Assembly (NCBI GenBank): GCA_963762605.1
Contig: CAVXLJ010000019.1
Span: 310,001-374,000, forward strand
Length of the DNA stretch: 64,000 bases
Origin: CAVSRC01 sp963762605
GTDB taxonomy: Bacteria; Pseudomonadota; Alphaproteobacteria; Rhizobiales; Kaistiaceae
Direction: 5' to 3'
The notes under the pieces were generated by a model, which saw nothing but the letters and a program-made list of their open reading frames with translations, was not told where the DNA came from and did no database searches. The number at the start of each line of letters is the position of its first letter. The stretch's first letter is position 1. A program made the translations under genes and the position numbers. This document shows positions 42,820-51,095 of the stretch, piece by piece.

Positions 42820-43605
42820 TCAGCGGTGCCGCAGCACGACGGCGGCGCCATAGACCAGCGCCGACAGCGCCGTGATCCAGAAGCTCGACGGCCAGTCGGT
42901 GTAATAGGCGATGGTGATGCCGAGCCACGCCTGCGCCAGCGCCAGCAGGGAAGAGAGCGCGATGCCGGGGGCAAGCCGGCTGGTGAGAAGCTGGGCCGCC
43001 GCCGGCGGCCCGACCAGCAGGGTGAAGACGAGCAGCACGCCGACGATCTGGATGGACTGCGATACCGCCAGCGCCACCAGAGCCAGGAACAGCACGCCGA
43101 ACAGCCGCAACGAGACGCCCTTTGCTTCCGCCAGTTCGGGTTGAAGCGTGGCGAAGAGTAGCGGGCGGCTGATGACGGCAAGGGCAACCAGCGTCAGCGG
43201 CCCGAGCACCGCCAGCCCGGCAAGGGTCGTCGGCGACACCGCCAGCACGCTGCCGAACAAGAGCGAGGTCGCCTGAGTTGCATTGGTGGTCGTCAGCCGC
43301 AGAAACAGGATGCCGAAGCCGAGCGACAGCGACGTCACCATGCCGATGGTCACATCGCGGCCGCTGAGCTTCTCGCCGAGCGCCCCCATGGCGATGCCCG
43401 CCGCCAGTGTCAGGCCGAGCACGCCCCACAGTGGCGACAGGCCGAACAGCGCCGCGCCGGTGGCACCGGCAAAGGCGATGTGGGAAAGGCCATGGCCGGC
43501 GAAGGTCTGGCCGCGCAGCACCAGGAAATAGCCGACGGCGCCCGCGACCACGGCGACGATGCCGCTCGCTGCAAAGGCGCGGATCATGAAATCGTAGCTA
43601 AACAT
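42820..43605 (-). CDS. znuB: Zinc ABC transporter permease
   Basis: A 261-residue inner-membrane protein of the ABC-3 (metal) family with about eight helices. FMIRAFAASGIVAVVAGAVGYFLVLR at the N-terminus, LRGQTFAGHGLSHIAFAGATGAAL (about residues 30-53), and GEKLSGRDVTIGMVTSLSLGFGILFL are characteristic. LVFTLLVGPPAAAQLL is the conserved late helix. It forms the zinc importer with ZnuA and ZnuC. Its ATG overlaps the end of znuC by 8 bases. The window shows no gene directly downstream on this strand for 155 bases. Confidence 0.93.
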   Translation of the reverse strand: MFSYDFMIRAFAASGIVAVVAGAVGYFLVLRGQTFAGHGLSHIAFAGATGAALFGLSPLWGVLGLTLAAGIAMGALGEKLSGRDVTIGMVTSLSLGFGILFLRLTTTNATQATSLLFGSVLAVSPTTLAGLAVLGPLTLVALAVISRPLLFATLQPELAEAKGVSLRLFGVLFLALVALAVSQSIQIVGVLLVFTLLVGPPAAAQLLTSRLAPGIALSSLLALAQAWLGITIAYYTDWPSSFWITALSALVYGAAVVLRHR

Positions 43606-44416
43606 GGTCGTGATCGTGCGCGCCTTCGTGGGCGTGCTCGCGCTCGATGTCCTGGCCGTGCGACATCACGAAGATATGGCCGTTGGCACGCACCACCTCG
43701 ATCGGCGCGTCGTAGAGCCGCGACAGCACGTCCGGCCGGATGACTTCGTCGACGGTTCCCAGCGCCGCGCAGCAATGGCCGAGATAGAGCACGCGGTCGA
43801 TGGCGCCGAGAAGCTGGTTCAGCTCATGGGCGCTGAACAGGACCGTCAGCTTGAGATTGCGCGACAGCTCGCGCACCAGCGCCACGACATTGTGCTGCTG
43901 GTGCGGGTCGAGCCCGATCAGCGGCTCATCGAAGAGGATCATGCGGGGCTTGCCGAGCAGCGCCTGGGCGATGAGCAGACGCTGGCGCTCGCCGCCGGAC
44001 ATTTCAAAGAGCGGACGCCGGGCCAGCGCCCCGCCATGGGTGAGTTCGAGCACCCGGTCGATGTCGCGCGCCGCGGAAGCCGACAGAAAGGGGAGGCCCA
44101 GCCGATTGCCGGCAATGCTCGCCGCCAGGAAATCGCGTCCGGAAAGCGCGGCCGCCGGCGGCTGGCTGCGCACCTGTGGCAGATAGCCAATCGTCGGATT
44201 ACCGCGGTTGACCGGCCTGCCGAAAACGCTGATCGAGCCGGCGCTGAGGCTGTGCAGCCCCAGGATCGCACGGAACAGGGTGGTCTTGCCGGCGCCGTTG
44301 GCGCCTAGCACGCCGACGAACTCGCCTTCCTCGACGGTCAGGCTGATATCCTCCAGCACGGCCCGGCTGCCGACGGAAAGTGTAACCTTGTCAAGGAGTA
44401 CCGCTGGATTGCTCAA
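43598..44416 (-). CDS. znuC: Zinc ABC transporter ATPase with a His-rich tail
   Basis: A 272-residue cytosolic ATPase. Walker A is LGANGAGKTTLF, the Q-loop region is IGYLPQVRSQPP, the signature is MSGGERQRLLIAQAL, Walker B is MILFDEPLIGLDP and the switch His lies in FSAHELNQL. The C-terminus EREHAHEGAHDHDHV holds six His in 15 residues and probably binds Zn2+, a feature seen in some ZnuC proteins. I propose the TTG at 44416, which overlaps the znuA stop as TTGA; the longer in-frame ATG (44470) lies well inside znuA. Confidence 0.9.
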   Translation of the reverse strand: MSNPAVLLDKVTLSVGSRAVLEDISLTVEEGEFVGVLGANGAGKTTLFRAILGLHSLSAGSISVFGRPVNRGNPTIGYLPQVRSQPPAAALSGRDFLAASIAGNRLGLPFLSASAARDIDRVLELTHGGALARRPLFEMSGGERQRLLIAQALLGKPRMILFDEPLIGLDPHQQHNVVALVRELSRNLKLTVLFSAHELNQLLGAIDRVLYLGHCCAALGTVDEVIRPDVLSRLYDAPIEVVRANGHIFVMSHGQDIEREHAHEGAHDHDHV

Positions 44417-45278
44417 GATGTCTTGCCGCCCAGTGCCTTGGCCGTCGCATCGAGCGTATCGAGCATCCATTCAGCGAAGGATTTGCCGGCCGGTTCGGTT
44501 TCGGTGACCGGCACCAGCGGCACCCCGGAGGATTTCGCCAGCGCCGCCAGGTTCCGGGTGAAGGCGTCCTCGACCTGGGAATTATAGAACAGCACCTTCG
44601 CCGTGCCCTTGCGGATGGCGTCCTCCATCGCTGCAATGTCGCTCGCCCCGGGCTCTGTCCCGTTCATGATCGCCGTCTGGAAGGCCTGGTTCTCCATCTT
44701 CAAACCGAGCGCCTCGGCCATGTAGCCGAACACCGGTTCGGTCGCCACCACCGCGTTCCGGCGAACTTGTCGCGCAGTTCCGCCACGCGGGTCGCGATCG
44801 GCGCCAGCGCGGCGAGAAAGGCATCGCGCCGCGTCTCGTAGCCGTCCTTGCCGGCGGGATCGCGCCTGACGAGCTCGGCGGTCAACGCATTGACCATGGC
44901 CGGCATGGCCTTGGGGTCGTACCAGACATGCGGGTTGTCGCCTCCCTTGTGACCGCTGAGCGCCGCCACGTTGATCACAACGCGTCCGACGATCTGGTCG
45001 GCATCCACCAGTTTCGCCATCCACGGGTCATAATCGGCACCATTCATCACCACGATATTCGCTTCAGCCACCTCGCGGGCAACCCGGGGCGTCGGGTCGT
45101 AGTCATGTGGATCGGTGCCCGGCGCCACGATGACGCTCGTAACCGCGACGCGATTTGCTCCGATCGCCTGCGCCGCCTCGCCGTAGAAATTCTCGGCGGC
45201 AAGGATCGTGATCGGCGCGGCATAGGCGGGAAAGGCGAGGGCAAAAACGGCAAAGGCCGCGAAAAGCAGCGATTTCAC
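44413..45278 (-). pseudogene. znuA: Zinc-binding periplasmic protein, frameshifted near 44,758
   Basis: The family is cluster A-I metal receptors. From GTG 45278 a signal peptide (to AFPAYA) leads to ILAAENFYGEAAQAIG, APGTDPHDYDPTPR (first zinc His) and DNPHVWYDPKAMPAMV (second His), as far as ELRDKFAG. The natural continuation NAVVATEPVFGYMAEALGLK is in the next frame and runs to GKTS with a normal end. One missing base at GCCGGAACGCGG (about 44755-44766) explains the break. Because znuA is conserved and its Zur box is intact, a sequencing indel is the more likely cause. Its stop overlaps znuC. Confidence 0.85.
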
Positions 45279-45303
45279 GAGGCGGGTCTCCGGAGTGCGA
45301 CAG

Positions 45304-45321
45304 GCAACGTTATAACATTAC
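45304..45321. promoter_or_regulatory. Zur box in front of znuA
   Basis: GCAACGTTATAACATTAC lies 26 bases upstream of the znuA start. It is a near-palindrome with 7 of 9 positions matching between halves around TTATAA, and resembles the alphaproteobacterial Zur consensus (GTAATGTTATAACATTAC). It predicts repression of znuABC by zinc-loaded Zur. Confidence 0.8.
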
Positions 45322-45364
45322 ATTTCACCGGGGCAACCCCCAGCATGCGCCGCAAGGGCTCGCT

Positions 45365-46609
45365 TCAATGGATGCTCCTGACCAGCGCTGCATCGGGAAA
45401 GCAGGTCACCGCCTGGCCCTGCTTCGCCTGCCACAGGCCGACGGCGATGCGCGTCTTGAAGCCGACCAGCCCGTCGGCCTTGCCGACATCGTAGCCCTCG
45501 GCGACCAACTGGTCCTGCATGCCCTTGACGTCGCCCCGACTGAACCCGCCGACGTTCTGCCATTTGGCCACGAACGGACGATCGTCGGCGAAGCGGTCGG
45601 CGAGATGGCCGACATAGAGGGCATAGAGGTCGGAATAGTTGTACTGCTTCAGCACGTAGAAATTCTCGGTGACGATGAAGGCCGGCCCGAAGCGGCCGGC
45701 AGGCATCAGCAGAAAGCCCTGCCGCTTGCCCCTGACCGGAAGAGGCCGGCCGTCGGCCAGCGTCACCCCGAGGCGCGCCCATTCGGCCATCGGCTTGCCC
45801 TGTTCGGGCCCCTCCAGCGTGCAGGAGACGTTTGCCGGCACCTTGGCCTCGACGCCCCAGCCGCGCCCGCTCTGCCAGCCTTCTGCCTTCAGGTAATTCG
45901 CCATCGAGGCGAGACTGTCGGGCGCCGAGTTCCAGATGTCGCGCTTGCCGTCGTGGTCGAAATCAACCGCGTATTTGCGAAATAGCGTTGGCAGGAACTG
46001 CGGCTGGCCAAGCGCGCCGGCCCAGGAGGAGCGCATGCGCTCCGGCGTGACGTCGCCGTTCTGGACGATCTGCAAAGCTGCGATCAACTCGGGACGGAAG
46101 ACGTCCTTGCGGTAGCCCATGAAGGCCTCGGTAGCCAGAGCCCTCAGCGCCGGCTCGGGCAGCGCCGCGGTACCGAAGCCCGATTCCTTCGCCCAGATCG
46201 CCACCAGAATTGCCGGCGGCACGCCATAGCGCTGGTAGATAGCGCCCAGCGTCTTGCGCCACTGGTCAATGCGTGCCCGGCCGATGCGGGCGAGCTCGGT
46301 GAGCCTCTTCTCGTTGAAATAGGCGCCCGGACTGCCGAATTCGGTCTGCCACCTGATGCTCGGCGGCTTCGGTGTCGTTCCCGGCGGCACCAGCTCCGGC
46401 AAGGACCAGTCGAGCGTTACGCCGTTGAGTGCCTTGTCGAAGGTGGCACGCGATACGCCCGCGGCCTTGGCCTCCGGCCAGACGTCGGCGACGAGCCACG
46501 CCCGGAACTGGGCCTCGACGCGCGTGCGCTCAGGCGCCGCGGCAGCAGCGGTCGCGCTGCCAATGAGCAGCAGGAGAGTGGCGGCGATGCGCAGGACGAC
46601 GGTGGCCAT
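45365..46609 (-). CDS. Lytic murein transglycosylase (MltB/SLT_2 family)
   Basis: A 414-residue secreted enzyme cleaving peptidoglycan glycan strands to 1,6-anhydro products. A signal peptide (to about residue 24) is followed by the SLT_2 domain: FRAWLVADVWPEAKAAGVSRATF, PPAILVAIWAKESGFGT with the catalytic Glu (about residue 143), SSWAGALGQPQFLPT and DFDHDGKRDIWNSAPDSLASMANYL. The C-terminal 60 residues form a peptidoglycan-binding domain (VKGMQDQLVAEGYDVGKADGLVG). The architecture and length are standard. It stops 44 bases upstream of the Zur box, so it is a separate unit from znuA. Confidence 0.93.
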   Translation of the reverse strand: MATVVLRIAATLLLLIGSATAAAAAPERTRVEAQFRAWLVADVWPEAKAAGVSRATFDKALNGVTLDWSLPELVPPGTTPKPPSIRWQTEFGSPGAYFNEKRLTELARIGRARIDQWRKTLGAIYQRYGVPPAILVAIWAKESGFGTAALPEPALRALATEAFMGYRKDVFRPELIAALQIVQNGDVTPERMRSSWAGALGQPQFLPTLFRKYAVDFDHDGKRDIWNSAPDSLASMANYLKAEGWQSGRGWGVEAKVPANVSCTLEGPEQGKPMAEWARLGVTLADGRPLPVRGKRQGFLLMPAGRFGPAFIVTENFYVLKQYNYSDLYALYVGHLADRFADDRPFVAKWQNVGGFSRGDVKGMQDQLVAEGYDVGKADGLVGFKTRIAVGLWQAKQGQAVTCFPDAALVRSIH

Positions 46610-46657
46610 GGCTCTTGCTAGGCCATAGCCACCGATCGCGGCAAGGGCGGGGCGGGT

Positions 46658-47032
46658 TCAGGCGCGCCCGTTCTGGCAGAAGTGGTCGAGCATGGCCGTA
46701 TGCTCGGCCGGATGCGACAGCACCGCCGGACACTCGCTGGCGAGGTAGCTGATCTCGGCGCTGGCGAGCCTCTGCGAGGCGTCGTTGTTGTGCGGCACGA
46801 TGAGCGCCGTCTGGTGCGAAGCGGTCACGGCGCCGGCGATCGGCACGAGGACGGCATAGTGGTCGTCGAAGGTCTTCTTGGCCGGGATGTCCGGGTAGAT
46901 CAGCGCCTGGGTCGAGGCGGTCGTGCGCACCGAATCGGTGTCGCGCGGCATGATGCCTTCCGATGCGCTGGCCACGGCGGGCAGGGCCACGATGGCGGCG
47001 AGGGCAAGGAATGGCGTGAGACGGTGTTTCAT
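46658..47032 (-). CDS. Small secreted protein of unknown function, paralogue A
   Basis: A 124-residue protein. The signal peptide MKHRLTPFLALAAIVALPAV ends at about ASAS. The mature part contains PDIPAKKTFDDHYAVLVPIAG and ends ECPAVLSHPAEHTAMLDHFCQNGRA, with two cysteines that may pair. It is a paralogue of the gene at 47399-47680: same signal peptide pattern, same terminal pattern CPxVxxHPxxxxxxLDxFCQ, and similar 5' flanks. ATG 47032 follows GGAG by 6 nt. I recognise no named family. Periplasmic location is inferred. Confidence 0.72.
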   Translation of the reverse strand: MKHRLTPFLALAAIVALPAVASASEGIMPRDTDSVRTTASTQALIYPDIPAKKTFDDHYAVLVPIAGAVTASHQTALIVPHNNDASQRLASAEISYLASECPAVLSHPAEHTAMLDHFCQNGRA

Positions 47033-47398
47033 ATCGAGCTCCATGGGTGTTGCCCCGCCAACCGCCACCAAAGCTAGAGGCCGGGTGCCGCACGGCGAGA
47101 GCATCTGCCTGCGGTCTTGCGCCGCGCCTGTCTGCGTCAAAGAAAAGCGAGGCAGGGCAGGGTTTCCGCGGCCACGGGTCACACAAAGTTGAATGTTTGG
47201 CGGACCGCGGCGAGAGCGTGCGGCTGGCGCCGGAGATCGCGTCTCATGCGCCGTCGCGCCCTGCTGACGCGCGAAAACGGCCATGGCACCGCAGGGCCAT
47301 GGCCGCCGATCGGGGCAGGGCTGATGCTCTCTTGTCGCCAGTCAAGGCGGCGGGCGAGCACCCGCCCTGGTCCTCGCGTCGAGGACGCTAGGTCCGGC
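47033..47398. other. 366-base gap between the two secreted paralogues
   Basis: The right part holds the terminator of paralogue B (47274-47305). The left part (47041-47190) is the 5' region of paralogue A and is recognisably similar to the region in front of paralogue B (for example GGTGTTGCCCCGCCA versus GGTGTCGCCCACCAG, and TTGCGCCGCGCC in both), so the duplication included the upstream DNA. No further gene is supported. Confidence 0.5.
47274..47305 (-). terminator. Rho-independent terminator for paralogue B
   Basis: A perfect 10-bp stem CGGCCATGGC / GCCATGGCCG with an 8-nt loop. Read on the minus strand it is followed by TTTT. It lies about 95 bases after the stop of the gene at 47399. 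Confidence 0.7.
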
Positions 47399-47680
47399 TC
47401 AGCCGCGATACTCCTGGCAGAACCGGTCGAGCACGCTCGAATAGCTGCCCGGATGCTGCATCACCGTCGGGCAGGCATTGGCCAGGTAGGTGTGCTCGGC
47501 GTGGAAGAGGATGACCGGGGCGTTACCGTTGTCATCACGCGGAATGACGACGTTTGGATAGGGGAACGCCGGTGCCACACCGGAGGACATGTCGGGGTTG
47601 TTCATGGGCGCGGCCGAAGCGATGGCGGGGAGGGCCACGACGGCGGCGAGCACGGCGAGGGTGGTGAGACGGAATTTCAT
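47399..47680 (-). CDS. Small secreted protein of unknown function, paralogue B
   Basis: A 93-residue protein. The signal peptide MKFRLTTLAVLAAVVALPAI ends at about ASAA. The mature region (PYPNVVIPRDDNGNAPVILF) ends NACPTVMQHPGSYSSVLDRFC plus QEYRG. It is the shorter copy of the tandem pair with 46658-47032; the central segment is reduced by about 30 residues while both ends are conserved. ATG 47680 follows GGAG by 6 nt. Function is unknown; the retained Cys pair and signal peptide suggest a folded periplasmic product. Confidence 0.72.
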   Translation of the reverse strand: MKFRLTTLAVLAAVVALPAIASAAPMNNPDMSSGVAPAFPYPNVVIPRDDNGNAPVILFHAEHTYLANACPTVMQHPGSYSSVLDRFCQEYRG

Positions 47681-48044
47681 GTCAGGCTCCGTAGGTGTCG
47701 CCCACCAGCCGTGACGAGAACCTAGGGGAGCCGTCCGGCCGGACGAGAGGTCTGCTGCTGCGATGTTGCGCCGCGCCCGTCCTTGGCCGCCGAAAGCCAG
47801 GCGCGGCAACGCTTGCGCCACCGCCGATCGCGGCAAGTTGAAGGCCGGCCGGCGGGCAGGGACCGCTTGACCTTTGTGGGCAAATGGGCCAATGCAAGCG
47901 CCATGAGGATGACCGTGCGTTCACGCGCCATTTGCATTTGCGGGATCATTACCGGCTAGCATCGCGCTGGCTGAGGCCGTCCTCTCTTTGCCCACCTGAA
48001 GACGAGACGCTCCCCCGGCCGGCGGTCGGAGGGTGACGTTTGAC
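47681..48044. other. 364-base divergent region between paralogue B and cysS
   Basis: It contains the duplicated upstream DNA of paralogue B (47690-47840) and the cysS leader. GCGCCATTTGCATTTGCGGGATCATTACC (47929-47957 region) is the AT-richest part and the likeliest promoter area. No protein or riboswitch is recognised. Confidence 0.4.
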
Positions 48045-49460
48045 ATGGGCCTGAGGCTGCACAACACGCTGACGCGGACGAAGGAGGACTTCGTCCCGAT
48101 CGATCCCGCCAACATACGCATGTATGTGTGCGGGCCGACGGTCTACGACTTCGCCCATATCGGCAATGCGCGCCCGCTGATCGTCTTCGACGTGCTCTTC
48201 CGTCTGCTCCGGCATCTCTACGGGCCCGAGCACGTCACCTATGTCCGCAACATCACCGACGTAGACGACAAGATCATCGTGCGGGCAGGGGAGGAATTCC
48301 CCGACCTGCCGCTAAACGCGGCGATCCGCGAAGTCACCGAACGCACGACGAAGCAGTTCCACGAGGACGTGGCGGCGCTCGGCTGCCTGCCGCCCACCGT
48401 GGAGCCGCGTGCTACCCAGCACATCGAAGAGATGAAGGCGATGATCGAGGACCTCGTCGCCAAGGGCTTCGCCTATGTCGGCGCGGATCATGTCCTCTTC
48501 CGCGTTTCGGCGATGGCCGATTACGGCAAGCTGTCGAACCGCACGCTCGACGAGATGGTCGCCGGCGCCCGCGTCGAGGTCGCGCCCTACAAGCAGGACC
48601 CGATGGACTTCGTCCTGTGGAAGCCGTCGAAGCCGGGCGAACCGGCCTGGCCCTCGCCGGCCGGCATCGCTGCGCCCGGCCGTCCCGGCTGGCATCTCGA
48701 ATGCTCGGCGATGTCCGACAAGTGGCTGTGGGAGGAGGTGAAGGATCGCCTTTCGCCTGAAGGTCGCGCCCATCCGCACGAGTTCGACATTCACGGCGGC
48801 GGCATCGACCTCATCTTTCCGCACCATGAGAACGAGATCGCCCAGTCGCGCTGCGCCCACGGCACGCCACTGATGGCGCGCACCTGGCTGCACAACGGCT
48901 TCCTGCAGGTCGAGGGCGAGAAGATGTCGAAGTCGCTCGGCAACTTCGTGACGATCCGGGAGCTGCTGGCGGATTGGCCGGGCGAAGTCCTCCGTCTCAA
49001 CATGCTCAGAACGCACTACCGCCAGCCGATCGATTGGACGGTGAAAGGACTTGAGGAGAGCGAACGCACGTTGGCGAGCTGGTACTACCATGACGTCGTC
49101 GCATCCAAGCCTATGCCTATGTTCGCAAAGCCGGTGGTGGCTGCTTTGGAAGACGACTTGAACACGCCCAAGGCGATCTCAGAACTGCATGCCCTAGCCG
49201 CAGCCGGAGAATATGAGCTGCTTGGGCAATCGCTCGAAGCTTTGGGCTTAGGCATCGATCAGAAATGGCGTTCCGATCGGCAGGTCGACCTCTCACTTGT
49301 CGATCCATTGATCGCCGCCCGTGCGGCCGCGCGCAAGGAGAAGAACTTCGCAGAAGCAGACCGCATTCGTGCCGAACTCGATGCCATGGGCATCGCGCTC
49401 AAGGATTCGAAAGACCCCGCCACCGGCGAACTCGTGACCACCTGGGAGGTGAAGCGGTGA
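48045..49460 (+). CDS. cysS: Cysteinyl-tRNA synthetase
   Basis: A 471-residue class I aminoacyl-tRNA synthetase. MYVCGPTVYDFAHIGNARPL (about residues 26-45) has the zinc Cys and the HIGN motif. GWHLECSAM and DIHGGGIDLIFPHHENEIAQSR supply the other zinc ligands, and GEKMSKSLGNFVTI the KMSKS loop. The anticodon domain follows residue 330. ATG 48045 is 12 nt after GGAGG; GTG 48033 lies directly on it, so the first four residues are uncertain. The stop overlaps the DUF559 start, opening a chain of 4-nt overlaps that continues to 51586. Confidence 0.96.
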   Translation: MGLRLHNTLTRTKEDFVPIDPANIRMYVCGPTVYDFAHIGNARPLIVFDVLFRLLRHLYGPEHVTYVRNITDVDDKIIVRAGEEFPDLPLNAAIREVTERTTKQFHEDVAALGCLPPTVEPRATQHIEEMKAMIEDLVAKGFAYVGADHVLFRVSAMADYGKLSNRTLDEMVAGARVEVAPYKQDPMDFVLWKPSKPGEPAWPSPAGIAAPGRPGWHLECSAMSDKWLWEEVKDRLSPEGRAHPHEFDIHGGGIDLIFPHHENEIAQSRCAHGTPLMARTWLHNGFLQVEGEKMSKSLGNFVTIRELLADWPGEVLRLNMLRTHYRQPIDWTVKGLEESERTLASWYYHDVVASKPMPMFAKPVVAALEDDLNTPKAISELHALAAAGEYELLGQSLEALGLGIDQKWRSDRQVDLSLVDPLIAARAAARKEKNFAEADRIRAELDAMGIALKDSKDPATGELVTTWEVKR

Positions 49461-50020
49461 ATATTCACCCTCACCCGGCTCGGCCTGCGGCCTCGCCACC
49501 CTCTCCCGTCAAGGGAGAGGGTCCGGACGCCGCGCCTCCTGTGCGCAAGCCAATACGCAATGCCGGGGATTGGGGCACCAAACCCTCTCCCCTCGCGGGA
49601 GAGGGTGGTGCGCGGAGCGCACCGGGTGAGGGGGCGAAGCCCGCGCGAAAGCCGCGTCAAGTCTCGCCTGAGGTGAAACGCGCCCGTGCATTGCGCAAGC
49701 GCCCCACCGAGGCCGAAGAGAAGCTCTGGGCAGTGCTGAGACAGCCGCCGTTTCGCGTCGCCAAGTTTCGCCGGCAGGTGCCGGTCGGTCGCTATATCGT
49801 CGACTTCGTTTCCTTTCCGGCGCGTCTTGTCGTCGAGGTGGACGGCGGCCAGCACGCGGACAGCGCCACCGACCGGCTGCGCGATCGCTGGCTTGCCCTG
49901 CAAGGTTTTGGCGTCAAGCGTTATTGGAATTCCGATGTCCTGACCAACGCGGAGGGCGTTGGGGCCGACATCCTGACCGCGCTGACCGAGGCGCGGTCGT
50001 ACGGGGAGACAATGCGATGA
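49457..50020 (+). CDS. DUF559 endonuclease-like protein with a repeat-derived N-terminus
   Basis: A 187-residue protein. Residues 70-187 are DUF559 (Vsr/restriction-endonuclease-like): ARALRKRPTEAEEKLWAVLR, FRRQVPVGRYIVDFVSFPARLVVEVDGGQH and WLALQGFGVKRYWNSDVLTN. These keep the Asp (IVDF) and the ExDGxxH nuclease motif. Residues 1-60 are translated from two palindromic repeats (see 49466-49632). GTG 49457 overlaps the cysS stop (GTGA), with GGAGG 8 nt upstream. The natural start could instead lie downstream of the repeat. Function is unknown; members are thought to be DNA-repair-like nucleases. Confidence 0.8.
   Translation: MNIHPHPARPAASPPSPVKGEGPDAAPPVRKPIRNAGDWGTKPSPLAGEGGARSAPGEGAKPARKPRQVSPEVKRARALRKRPTEAEEKLWAVLRQPPFRVAKFRRQVPVGRYIVDFVSFPARLVVEVDGGQHADSATDRLRDRWLALQGFGVKRYWNSDVLTNAEGVGADILTALTEARSYGETMR
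49466..49632. repeat. Composite palindromic repeat inside the DUF559 reading frame
   Basis: Two hairpins with identical stems ACCCTCTCCC / GGGAGAGGGT lie at 49498-49522 and 49582-49606. Outer arms CCCTCACCCGG (near 49468) and CCGGGTGAGGG (near 49622) face each other. Such elements are normally intergenic and abundant in Hyphomicrobiales. Their translation gives the low-complexity SPLAGEGGARSAPGEG type of peptide seen here. Confidence 0.75.
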
Positions 50021-50619
50021 CCATCGAAATCGACCATATGGGACTGAGCGTATCCGACTTCGAGCGTTCCAAGGCCTTCTACCTGGCGGCGCTGAAGCCG
50101 CTCGGCGGCGGCATCATCATGGAGTTCCCCTACGGCGCCATCGGGCCCTTCGCCAGCGCCGGGCTCGGCGTCGCCGGCAAGCCGTTCCTGTGGATCACCA
50201 CCGGCGAGAAGACCGCGCCGCATCTCCATGTTGCCTTCCGCGCCGAGACACGCGAGCAGGTCGACGAGTTCTATGCCGCCGCCATGGAAGCCGGTGGCGT
50301 CGACAACGGTCCGCCGGGCCTCCGCCTGCACTACCACGCCAACTATTACGGCGCCTTCGTGCTCGACCCCGACGGCCACAACATCGAGGCTGTCTGCCAC
50401 GCTTCGCTCGCCGAGATGAACGCGGCGGCGCGCGCGGCCGAAGCGCCGAAGCGCAAGAAGGTGGCGAAGAAGGCCGCCAAGAAGCCTGCCAAGAAGAAGA
50501 CCGCGGCAAAGAAGGCAGCCGCGCGCAAGCCGGCGAAGAAGGCCGCCGCGAAGAAGGCACCGGCCAAGAAGAAGGTCGTGCGCAAGCCGGTCGGCCGCGG
50601 GCGGAAGACGAAGCGATGA
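50017..50619 (+). CDS. VOC-family (glyoxalase-like) protein with a histone-H1-like basic tail
   Basis: A 200-residue protein. Residues 1-130 form one VOC module: IDHMGLSVSDFERSKAFYLAAL (first metal-side His), HLHVAFRAETREQVDEFYAAAMEAGG, and YYGAFVLDPDGHNIEAVCH (C-terminal Asp/His and Glu). Residues 143-200 are almost only Lys, Ala and Pro with Arg, repeated as KKAAKKPAKK and similar, as in histone-H1/AlgP tails, which bind nucleic acid or polyphosphate. ATG 50017 overlaps the DUF559 stop. The tail is in frame and has a normal stop. Substrate unknown; DNA association is inferred. Confidence 0.85.
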   Translation: MTIEIDHMGLSVSDFERSKAFYLAALKPLGGGIIMEFPYGAIGPFASAGLGVAGKPFLWITTGEKTAPHLHVAFRAETREQVDEFYAAAMEAGGVDNGPPGLRLHYHANYYGAFVLDPDGHNIEAVCHASLAEMNAAARAAEAPKRKKVAKKAAKKPAKKKTAAKKAAARKPAKKAAAKKAPAKKKVVRKPVGRGRKTKR

Positions 50620-51095
50620 GCGATGGCCCTCTGACCGGCGGCTGTCAGTGCGGCGCCGTGCGCTTCCGGGTCGAAAGCCTCGGGCGCGGCTCCATCTGCC
50701 ATTGCCGCATGTGTCAGAAGGCCTTCGGCGGCTTCTACGGGCCGCTGGTGACGGCCCACGGCCTCACCTGGACGCGCGGCGCGCCGAAGCACTTTCAAAG
50801 CTCCAACAAGGTGCGCCGCGGCTTCTGCGGTGATTGCGGCACGCCGCTCACGTATGAGTACGAGGGCGGCGTGGAACTCGCCATCGGCGCCTTCGACGAG
50901 CCTGAGCGCGCCGCGCCGACGATCCAGGCAAACCCTGCCGACAGACTGTCCTTCGTCGATGGCCTGTCGGCGCTGCCCTTCCGCGACGCGCAAGCCGAGC
51001 CGGGACCGGAGGCGTTCAAGGCGACCGTCGTCAGCTATCAGCATCCCGATCACGACACGGCCGTGTGGCCGCCGGCCGGAGGGTTCCCGTCATGA
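50616..51095 (+). CDS. GFA-family zinc protein, copy 1
   Basis: A 159-residue protein of the glutathione-dependent formaldehyde-activating (Gfa/CENP-V) family. Zinc ligands are LTGGCQCGAVRF, ICHCRMCQKAFGG and RRGFCGDCGTPLTY. These fold as a Mss4-like beta-sheet with two Zn sites. Enzyme activity is proven for few members, so the name describes the fold. It ends HPDHDTAVWPPAGG, a tail shared with the next two copies. ATG 50616 overlaps the VOC stop. It is the most divergent of three tandem copies. Confidence 0.9.
   Translation: MSDGPLTGGCQCGAVRFRVESLGRGSICHCRMCQKAFGGFYGPLVTAHGLTWTRGAPKHFQSSNKVRRGFCGDCGTPLTYEYEGGVELAIGAFDEPERAAPTIQANPADRLSFVDGLSALPFRDAQAEPGPEAFKATVVSYQHPDHDTAVWPPAGGFPS

Noticed and set aside
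47033..47398. Plus-strand ORFs between the two secreted paralogues
   Set aside because: They are Arg-rich, have no ribosome site and overlap duplicated upstream DNA and a terminator.
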